The notes beneath the pieces were generated by a model. The model was not told where the DNA came from. It was given only the letters and a program-made list of their open reading frames with translations, and did not search any database. From the NCBI GenBank assembly GCA_018400335.1, contig JAGYMT010000044.1:1-9402 (forward strand): a DNA stretch of 9,402 bases, given 5' to 3'. Shown piece by piece: positions 1 to 5,903 of the stretch. How positions within the stretch are numbered: the first letter of the stretch is position 1; the number at the start of each line of letters is the position of its first letter. This DNA comes from Kiritimatiellia bacterium. GTDB lineage: Bacteria > Verrucomicrobiota > Kiritimatiellia > JAAZAB01. Made by a program: the position numbers and the translations under genes.

Positions 1-15
1 AAAGATCTCATACTA

Positions 16-1443
16 ATGGCAGGACATCGAAAGAGCAGTTTAAAAGCTGAAAGAGTTGCGGTTGAGCTCTCCACCCATGATGCGGCAATTCTCGACAGTA
101 TTTCTGATGGCGTTTTCACCGTGGACGGGGACTGGAAGATAACTTCTTTCAATCGTGCCGCCGAGGAAATCACAGGGACAAAACGCAGGGATGCCGTGGG
201 GAAGCCATGCTCAGAGGTTTTTCGCGCAAGCATGTGTGAGACCGAATGTGCGTTGCGTCAGACTCTCAAAACCCGCAAACCGGTTATTAACCGATCGGCG
301 TTCATAGTGAGCGCCGACGGGCGTCGCATACCTATAAGCGTTTCGACGGCCATATTGCGCGATGCCGGGGGACGCGTCATAGGCGGCGCCGAGACTTTTC
401 GCGACCTGAGCCTGGTGGAGGAGCTGCGCAGGGAAATCGAGGGGCGCTTTCAGATGGGCGACCTGGTCAGCCGCAGCGCCGCGATGCGGAAAATTTTCGA
501 TATACTTCCACAGGTCGCGGCGAGCGACAGCACCGTTCTGATTCAAGGTGAAACGGGGACGGGCAAGGAACTGCTTGCTCGCGCTATTCACGACATGAGC
601 AGGCGAAAGAAGAAGCCGTTCGTGGCTGTCAACTGCGGAGCGCTGCCGGACAGCCTTCTCGAATCGGAACTGTTCGGCTACAAGAAGGGCGCCTTCACCG
701 GAGCGGACAGGGATAAGCCCGGCAGGTTCGCGCTTGCCGAAGGCGGATCAATGCTGCTGGACGAGATAGGGGAGGTTAGCCCGGCGTTGCAGACCCGACT
801 GCTCAGGATACTCGAAGAGAAGACCTATGAGCCACTCGGTGGGACGCGGATGCTGCGGGCGGATGTCCGCGTGATAGCTGCGACGAACCGCGACCTTGCC
901 GCGGCGCTTAAGAAGGGCGATTTCCGACAAGACCTTTTCTACCGCATCAATGTGGTGAGAATCGAACTCCCCCCCTTACGCAACCGGAAAGAGGATATTC
1001 CGCTGCTCGTTGAACACTTCATCGCTCGGTTCAACAGGCTGCAGTTGCGGTCGGTGAAAGGCATTAACAGCGAGGCAATGGCTTTCCTTATGGCACATGA
1101 TTATCCCGGAAACGTGAGAGAGCTGGAGAACATAATAGAGCATGCCTTCGTCCTTTGCGGCAGCGATGCCATAGAGCCGCGCCACCTTCCGGAGGCATTT
1201 GTGGCTCGACTGCCTGCCCGGGCGCCCGCTGCGGCAGATATGCCATCCACCGTGCGCGCTGCCGAAGCTCAGGCCATCCGCGCCGCCCTGGAGCGGAATC
1301 ATTACAACCGCCTGGCGGCGGCACACGAGCTCGGTCTGCACAAGAGCACCTTTTTCCGTAAGGTCAAGGCGCTCGGCATCGGGCTCCCTGAAAAGGACGG
1401 GCGGACAGCCAGGAGTGCGGAACAAACAGGGCGAAGACAATAG
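16..1443 (+). CDS. PAS-containing sigma-54-dependent transcriptional activator (bacterial enhancer-binding protein)
   Basis: A 475-residue cytoplasmic activator that would remodel sigma-54 RNA polymerase by ATP hydrolysis. The order is PAS sensor (about 20-135), AAA+ domain (about 148-385) and Fis-type helix-turn-helix (about 415-455). Visible motifs are Walker A GETGTGKE (178-185), the sigma-54 contact loop GAFTGA (225-230), Walker B ending LLDEIGE (about 247-253), and NVREL (366-370) in the AAA+ lid. The DNA-binding helices lie near NRLAAAHELGLHKSTFFRKV. The PAS domain holds three cysteines (C65, C74, C78), so redox or metal sensing is possible but unproven. There is no receiver domain, so control is probably by direct sensing rather than phosphorelay. 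The stop codon overlaps the next gene's start, suggesting translational coupling to the antiporter. The ATG at 16 lacks a clear ribosome site in the 15 visible bases, and the frame is open to the window edge, so the true start could lie further upstream. Confidence 0.93.
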   Translation: MAGHRKSSLKAERVAVELSTHDAAILDSISDGVFTVDGDWKITSFNRAAEEITGTKRRDAVGKPCSEVFRASMCETECALRQTLKTRKPVINRSAFIVSADGRRIPISVSTAILRDAGGRVIGGAETFRDLSLVEELRREIEGRFQMGDLVSRSAAMRKIFDILPQVAASDSTVLIQGETGTGKELLARAIHDMSRRKKKPFVAVNCGALPDSLLESELFGYKKGAFTGADRDKPGRFALAEGGSMLLDEIGEVSPALQTRLLRILEEKTYEPLGGTRMLRADVRVIAATNRDLAAALKKGDFRQDLFYRINVVRIELPPLRNRKEDIPLLVEHFIARFNRLQLRSVKGINSEAMAFLMAHDYPGNVRELENIIEHAFVLCGSDAIEPRHLPEAFVARLPARAPAAADMPSTVRAAEAQAIRAALERNHYNRLAAAHELGLHKSTFFRKVKALGIGLPEKDGRTARSAEQTGRRQ

Positions 1444-4361
1444 TGCAAAGGACTTCTAACCTCGTTATTGCTTTACTGCTGTGCTTCCTCTTCATGGCCG
1501 TAGCGACATTCGCCTCTGATTTCAGCAATTCTCATAATGCCAACGGCAGCGGGCTCGTTCCGCCTTTGTCCCGACTCCCGACCTCCCGGAGCGTCGGGAC
1601 TTCGATGGCGGGGCTACGGTGGACAAGAGCGTCCGCTGTACAAGACAGAAACGGCGGAGACCGCCGTGTCCAAGGGCTGCCAACGGCAGTAGGCGCTCTT
1701 GTCCGCCCGTGGCAAAGCGAGCCTGCTGCAACTGTTTTTACAAGTCAAAACGCGAATTACAACTCTGATGTTCCCGAGAGTGGCGCTGCGGCTGATGCGA
1801 CCGGGCGCATGATGACGCTGATGCTGCAGCTTGGAGTGATCCTTTTCGCGGCGCGCCTGGGCGGCATTCTGTTCGAGCGCCTGCGTCTTCCGGTCGTCCT
1901 TGGCGAGCTTTTCAGTGGCGTTCTGATCGGGCCGGAAATCCTCGGAGCATTGCCTATAATAGGCTTCCCGCACGGCTTGTTTTATCTCGATCCTTCATTT
2001 GCCATGGAGTCGCTGCCGGTTTCTCCTGAGCTTTACGGAATCTGCGCTCTCGCTTCAATTGTTCTCCTGTTCATCGTTGGGCTTGAGACAGACATTAAGA
2101 TGCTGATGCGTTATTCCCTGGTCAGCGGACTCGTGGGCACCGGCGGTGTTGTTCTGTCTTTTCTGCTTGGGAACCTGGCAACGGTTTTCTTCTCGCCCAT
2201 GTTACTTGGCCGGCAGCTCGGAATGCTGGATGCGCCCTGCATTCTTATGGGGGTGATTTCAACCGCAACTTCGGTGGGAATAACCGCGCGGGTGCTGTCG
2301 GACTGCCGCAAGCTCGAGTCGCCTGAAGGCGTCACCATTCTGGCCGGCGCGGTTGTGGACGACGTCCTCGGAATTATAATGCTGGCTGTGGGGATGGGCG
2401 TCATCAATGCCACGCGGGGCGGATCCATTGACTGGTGGCGAATCGCAAATATCGCGGGCATGGATTTCGGGCTGTGGATAGCTGTTACCGCGATCGGTCT
2501 GATTGCCGCGCAGCGAATCAGTGCGATGCTCAAAATCTTCCGGCATCGCAGCGTTATTGCCGTCATGGCGCTGGGGTTGGCGCTTCTACTTGCCGGCTTT
2601 TTTGAGGGCGCCGGCCTGGCAATGATCATAGGCGCTTACGTGATGGGGCTTTCGCTATCGACAACTGATTTAAAGCGGGTGATCCAGGAAAGGCTTCAAG
2701 GACTGCATGTTTTCCTCGTGCCTGTTTTTTTTGCGGTTATGGGTATGCTCGTGGATATTCGCGCACTCGGGTCGCCGGTGGTCATCTTGTTCGGCGTGGC
2801 CTTTGCGCTTGTCGGAGCATTTTCAAAGATAGTCGGCTGCGGCCTGCCTGCTCTGGCATCCGGGTTCACGCGATGGGGCGCACTCCGCATCGGCATTGGA
2901 ATGCTGCCGCGCGGCGAGGTGACCCTGATCGTTGCCGGCGCAGGACTGTCGGCGGGCATGCTGAGCTCCGAGCTTTTTAGTGTGGTGGTGTGTATGACCT
3001 TCTTTGCCGCGTTAGCGGCGCCGCCGGCGCTCGTTGCCGCATTCCGACATCCGGCGGAGGGGCTGAGGCATCCGAGGCCGGATACGCGGGAGCTTGTGCT
3101 GCGCTATTCCTTCCCGAACCTGGAAGCCGCGGCTATGCTGATGCAGAGATTGAGCGCTGCCTTTGATGCGGAGGGTTTCTACGTGCATACGCTAGACTCT
3201 AGGGAGCGTTCCTACCAGGTGCGCAAGGATGATGTCGTCATAGGGTTCCGCCAGCAGGAGCGGGAAATAGTGTTCGTCTGTGACGAGTCCCAGCAGACTT
3301 TCATCAAGACCGCGGTTCTTGAAGTGCTCACCGACATGGAGCTCCTCCTGAATGCCCTGCGCAAGCCCCTGGATCCCACGCTTGTCGCGCTTGGATTCAG
3401 CTCGGACGGCGCCGTTCCTGCCCGGGGACGCATGGATCCGTCCGCCTATCTCGACCGGCGACTGCTGTTTCCGGAAATGTCTCCTTCCAGTAAGGATGGT
3501 GCCATTGCTTTTCTTGTTGACCGGATGGCGGAGCTCGGCCTGGTACGCGATCGCGCGCAGGCGCTTAACGACGTTCTTCAGCGCGAGCGGGTGATGTCCA
3601 CCGGCATGCAGGATGGTATCGCCATTCCCCACGCGCGCAGCGATAGCGTGGAGAAGCTGGTGTGCGCCGTAGGGCTTTGCCGCGACGGGATTGATTTCAC
3701 GGCATTGGACGGCCAATCTTCCCGCATAGTCATCCTCACGCTTGCGCCCCGCCGCGAAGCCGCTCCGCACATGCAATTTATGGCGTCCGTAGCAAACGCT
3801 CTCAATGCGCAGGGCCGTGGGATGTTGCTTGCCTGTCGCGATGCTGCGACCATGTTTGCGGTCTTAAGCGGTGCGCGGCGTGAAGCGGCGTCAGTTTCTG
3901 CCGCGGCACAGGGAAAGGCATCGCTTGCCATGTGGCTGAAGCGTCCTCTGGTAACAGTCAACCTCCATGCACGGACTAAGTCGGGAGTTCTTGATGAGTT
4001 GCTCGCCCTACTCTCTGCCCACCTGCAATTGCGGGATATCACTGCGGTGCGCCAAGCGATCCTTGAGCGGGAGGAGCAGATGTCCACCGGAATGCAGAAC
4101 GGGGTTGCAATTCCTCACGCCAGAACGGACCAGGTTGGCGAGCTGGTCTGCGCCCTGGGGCTCCATAAAACGGGAATTGCTTTCGGAGCGCTGGATGGAA
4201 AACCCTCTCATATTTTCGTTCTGACGCTCTCCCCTGCGAGCGGAGCGGGGCAGCATATTCAGTTCATGGCAGTCGCATGCCGCTTCCTGGATGCTTCGGG
4301 ACGCGAGCGTCTGCTCCAGTGCGGAAACGACGATGAACTGTGGGTGGCTTTGACCGGCTGA
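1443..4361 (+). CDS. CPA2-family cation/proton antiporter fused to two tandem PTS EIIA (fructose/nitrogen-type) domains
   Basis: A 972-residue inner-membrane protein. Residues 1-25 look like a signal peptide (R3, then a long hydrophobic core, then ATFAS). A low-complexity linker follows to about 120, then a multi-helix exchanger domain (about 123-540) with GLETD and the paired aspartates of VVDDVLG (D306, D307). The Asp-Asp pair is typical of electrogenic Na+/H+ members such as NapA, rather than KefC-type K+ efflux. A soluble linker (about 550-650) leads to two EIIA domains with STGMQDGIAIPHAR (H730) and STGMQNGVAIPHAR (H892), the motif bearing the phosphorylated histidine. By eye the two copies share about 60% of their core residues, implying an internal duplication. 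The probable job is Na+ or K+/H+ exchange tuned by PTS phosphorylation. GTG is chosen as start because it overlaps the upstream stop and begins the signal peptide. A start at M123 would lose that peptide. The transported ion is inferred. Confidence 0.9.
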   Translation: MQRTSNLVIALLLCFLFMAVATFASDFSNSHNANGSGLVPPLSRLPTSRSVGTSMAGLRWTRASAVQDRNGGDRRVQGLPTAVGALVRPWQSEPAATVFTSQNANYNSDVPESGAAADATGRMMTLMLQLGVILFAARLGGILFERLRLPVVLGELFSGVLIGPEILGALPIIGFPHGLFYLDPSFAMESLPVSPELYGICALASIVLLFIVGLETDIKMLMRYSLVSGLVGTGGVVLSFLLGNLATVFFSPMLLGRQLGMLDAPCILMGVISTATSVGITARVLSDCRKLESPEGVTILAGAVVDDVLGIIMLAVGMGVINATRGGSIDWWRIANIAGMDFGLWIAVTAIGLIAAQRISAMLKIFRHRSVIAVMALGLALLLAGFFEGAGLAMIIGAYVMGLSLSTTDLKRVIQERLQGLHVFLVPVFFAVMGMLVDIRALGSPVVILFGVAFALVGAFSKIVGCGLPALASGFTRWGALRIGIGMLPRGEVTLIVAGAGLSAGMLSSELFSVVVCMTFFAALAAPPALVAAFRHPAEGLRHPRPDTRELVLRYSFPNLEAAAMLMQRLSAAFDAEGFYVHTLDSRERSYQVRKDDVVIGFRQQEREIVFVCDESQQTFIKTAVLEVLTDMELLLNALRKPLDPTLVALGFSSDGAVPARGRMDPSAYLDRRLLFPEMSPSSKDGAIAFLVDRMAELGLVRDRAQALNDVLQRERVMSTGMQDGIAIPHARSDSVEKLVCAVGLCRDGIDFTALDGQSSRIVILTLAPRREAAPHMQFMASVANALNAQGRGMLLACRDAATMFAVLSGARREAASVSAAAQGKASLAMWLKRPLVTVNLHARTKSGVLDELLALLSAHLQLRDITAVRQAILEREEQMSTGMQNGVAIPHARTDQVGELVCALGLHKTGIAFGALDGKPSHIFVLTLSPASGAGQHIQFMAVACRFLDASGRERLLQCGNDDELWVALTG
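1566..1710 (+). repeat. Palindromic structured element inserted in frame in the antiporter gene
   Basis: The stretch is dense in inverted repeats. GTCCCGA (1568-1574) pairs with TCGGGAC (1594-1600), with an alternative register TCCCGAC/GTCGGGA (1576-1582/1593-1599). GGACAAGAGCG (1621-1631) is exactly complementary to 1694-1704, and the stem extends to 1618/1707 with one wobble pair. Inside that stem are ACGGCGG-AGA-CCGCCGT (1651-1667), CTGCC-AAC-GGCAG (1677-1689) and the weak CTGT/ACAG (1636-1648), giving a cloverleaf-like fold. The frame stays open through it and encodes an Arg/Pro/Gly-rich segment (about residues 42-89) with no membrane or catalytic character, lying in the linker after the signal peptide. 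It resembles in principle the palindromic elements known to sit in frame in Rickettsia genes. Edges are estimated from the symmetry, and no second copy is visible in this window. Confidence 0.65.
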
Positions 4362-4370
4362 TATAGAATT

Positions 4371-4399
4371 TTAGATTTCAGATTTTTGATTTTTGATTG
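4371..4399. repeat. AT-rich short tandem repeat downstream of the antiporter
   Basis: Starting ten bases after the antiporter stop, the sequence becomes strongly AT-rich and repeats a GATTTTT unit (4381-4387, 4388-4394), with shorter relatives on each side (AGATTTC, GATT). It has no stable stem before a T-run, so I do not call it an intrinsic terminator. It marks a sharp base-composition change against the GC-rich coding sequence and may be part of a dispersed intergenic repeat. Confidence 0.5.
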
Positions 4400-4453
4400 A
4401 AAAACCAGTCGAATTGGGCTTGGATTTTGAAGTTATTTTTCTGAAACACTATA

Positions 4454-4528
4454 GCCGAAGGCGGAATGCCGAGCTGGTGCTCGGCGATCCCGGGGGTGCA
4501 GACTTGTCCGCCGAAGGCGGAATGCCGA
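4454..4528. repeat. Pair of 19-bp direct repeats with hairpins in the convergent gap
   Basis: GCCGAAGGCGGAATGCCGA occurs at 4454-4472 and again, identically, at 4510-4528, 56 bp apart. Between and within the copies are perfect hairpins: GCCGAGC-TGGT-GCTCGGC (4468-4474/4479-4485) and TCCGCC-GAA-GGCGGA (4507-4512/4516-4521). The block lies between the convergent ends of the antiporter and fic genes. Neither strand shows a T-tract after the stems, so a standard rho-independent terminator is not supported, although the stems could still stabilise 3' ends. It looks like a REP-like or other dispersed palindromic intergenic element. Confidence 0.7.
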
Positions 4529-4552
4529 CCTTATCACGGATTCAGGCTCATC

Positions 4553-5734
4553 CTATTCCCTTTGGCGTCCCCGGCGTCTTGGCGGTTGCGTTTCCGTGCC
4601 GGGCATTGCCGATAAGTCGTCCATGTATTGCCGATATTGTGCCGATAAAATGTAAGTGCGAGCCTTGCGGGAGGGATCCGCCACTTCCAGCCAGCCATCC
4701 GAGACCCACTCTTTCAGCAGCACCCGGACCATTCGATCCGAGAGGGCCAGCGCCTCGGCGACATCGCTCGACACAATGCGATCTTTCCGGGCAAAGAGCG
4801 CCAAAACGGTTCTCGCCCGCCGATCAAGACGGCGCAGACAAGCCAGTTCAGGTTCCACCCCCGCCTCCACCAGCCGGCTTGCCTCAACGGCAACGGCTTC
4901 AAACGTTGTTGTCAGCGTTTCGATGAAGTACTCCGTCCAGCCGCTCAGGTTCGCCTCGGCTCGACCCATGTAGTAGTTATGGTGCGGGTGGACAGCAAGG
5001 GCGTTGTAGTATCCCGCCAGATCGCGCGCATAGAATTCCTCGACCGAAAGAAAGCCGTTCAATCCGTATCCGGACCGATGCAGGATGAACGTCGCCAGCA
5101 GGCGCGCGGTTCGTCCGTTTCCGTCGTAGTAGGGGTGGATGGTCACGAACTGGTAGTGGGCCAGGCCGGCAATGATGGGAACGGGCATCTCCGCGCGCAG
5201 AGCCGACTCGATCCAGGTCACAAGTTCCTGCATCAGCCCCGACACATCTTTCGCCTCGGGGGGAAGATACACCAAGGCGCCGCTGCCGGCGTCCCGAATG
5301 GCATTCTGCCCGTCGCGATACGGTGTCGGCCTCGCACGCGGACCCTTCTCGACCATGGCATGCAAACGCCGGATCAGATCTTCCGTTACCGGGCGGCCCC
5401 TTTCGGCCCACTCATCAACGCGCAAACGCGCGTTCCAGTAGTTTCGCACCTCCGACACATCGCGTTCACGGCCTTGAAAGACCGCCCGGTCGTCCCGAAT
5501 CACCCGTTCGGCCTCATCCAACGTCAGTCGGTTCCCCTCGATCCGCGTGGAAAAGTGGGTGGACCGCACCCGCGCCTGACGCCGCAGTTCCGCCTCAACC
5601 GGCGGAGGCAGCGGGATATGGGCAATCTCCGTCCTGATGGCCTCGATCCGCATCAACCCCTTCGCGGCCTGTTGGCTGATGCTGAACAGCGGCGCCCAAG
5701 TCCGCTTATCGCTCTTGGCGTCTTGGCGGTTCAT
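4553..5734 (-). CDS. Fic-family protein (predicted AMP-transferase) with winged-helix C-terminus
   Basis: A 393-residue cytoplasmic protein. The Fic signature HPYYDGNGRTAR (200-211) supplies the catalytic histidine H200 and the phosphate-binding GNGR loop. Such proteins usually move AMP from ATP to hydroxyl side chains of target proteins. STRIEG (62-67) matches the (S/T)xxxE(G/N) inhibitory helix. Because it lies N-terminal to the Fic core in the same chain, E66 would block ATP positioning, making this a class II self-inhibited enzyme. Residues about 300-365 look like a winged helix-turn-helix, suggesting DNA binding or self-regulation. No separate antitoxin gene is visible. The ATG has AGGA seven bases upstream. 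The next Met (M28) would remove the PLFSIS segment that looks like the normal family N-terminus. The first codons and the basic C-terminal tail (about ETQPPRRRGRQRE) are encoded by two copies of one short repeat. The target is unknown. Confidence 0.9.
   Translation of the reverse strand: MNRQDAKSDKRTWAPLFSISQQAAKGLMRIEAIRTEIAHIPLPPPVEAELRRQARVRSTHFSTRIEGNRLTLDEAERVIRDDRAVFQGRERDVSEVRNYWNARLRVDEWAERGRPVTEDLIRRLHAMVEKGPRARPTPYRDGQNAIRDAGSGALVYLPPEAKDVSGLMQELVTWIESALRAEMPVPIIAGLAHYQFVTIHPYYDGNGRTARLLATFILHRSGYGLNGFLSVEEFYARDLAGYYNALAVHPHHNYYMGRAEANLSGWTEYFIETLTTTFEAVAVEASRLVEAGVEPELACLRRLDRRARTVLALFARKDRIVSSDVAEALALSDRMVRVLLKEWVSDGWLEVADPSRKARTYILSAQYRQYMDDLSAMPGTETQPPRRRGRQRE
4573..4597 (-). 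repeat. Direct repeat copy at the 3' end of the fic gene
   Basis: GGCGTCTTGGCGGTT (4573-4587) followed by TTTCCGT (4591-4597) repeats, in the same orientation, the block at the other end of the fic gene. On the coding strand it supplies part of the C-terminal tail, ending shortly before the TAG. A related shorter piece, TTTGGCGTC (4561-4569), lies beside it. Confidence 0.7.
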
Positions 5735-5740
5735 TTCCGT
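5717..5740 (-). repeat. Direct repeat copy at the 5' end of the fic gene
   Basis: GGCGTCTTGGCGGTT (5717-5731) followed by TTTCCGT (5734-5740) is the second copy, 1,144 bp from the first. The fic ATG (5732-5734) falls inside the block, so the N-terminal residues MNRQDAK come from repeat sequence. The A-to-C difference and one-base length change between the two arms show that the copies are not perfectly identical. Confidence 0.7.
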
Positions 5741-5903
5741 ATCCTAATTGGGTTTACCGCTGTCATATATTCTTCCGGCTGATGAGATTGATGATCACTT
5801 TGCAGAGCGCGTCCTTTACCGGAGAATGCCGCAGTCGGCGCCGCCAGCGTCCTCAAGGCGGACAGGACGTTTTCCCATTCCGGCGCCCAGGCAACCCGGC
5901 GGA
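5735..5903 (-). other. Gap between transketolase and fic, no recognisable gene
   Basis: These 169 bases follow the transketolase stop and precede fic on the same strand. One frame is open from within transketolase through the whole gap and ends at a TGA overlapping the fic ATG, but its translation resembles nothing I know. Another frame ends with a short hydrophobic-basic peptide (CKVIINLISRKNI) and a stop, which could be a gene-end remnant. The only notable fold is CGTCCT/AGGACG (5848-5853/5864-5869), too weak and without a T-run to call a terminator. The gap must carry either readthrough from tkt or the fic promoter, and I see no convincing -35/-10 pair. Confidence 0.4.
5742..5745 (-). promoter_or_regulatory. 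Ribosome binding site of the fic gene
   Basis: On the minus strand AGGA lies seven bases before the ATG at 5734. It supports the start inside the repeat over the internal Met28. Confidence 0.55.

Noticed and set aside
1618..1707. tRNA or tRNA-like gene
   Set aside because: The fold is cloverleaf-like, but there is no T-arm consensus, no plausible anticodon arm and no CCA end, the outer stem is too long, and it lies inside an open gene.
4468..4521. Rho-independent terminator for the antiporter or fic
   Set aside because: The stems are good, but neither strand has a T-tract following them.
4393..4926. A 177-codon + strand frame starting in the convergent gap
   Set aside because: It runs over the AT-rich and hairpin repeats and then antisense through the end of fic. 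The product is Pro/Arg-rich and unlike any family.
4573..5740. An insertion sequence or transposon carrying fic
   Set aside because: There is no transposase, and no terminal inverted repeats or target-site duplication. The flanking blocks are direct repeats, so only a recombination-type origin is suggested.
4979..5782. A 267-codon open frame on the + strand opposite fic
   Set aside because: Antisense to a clear Fic gene, with no recognisable motifs and no good ribosome site.
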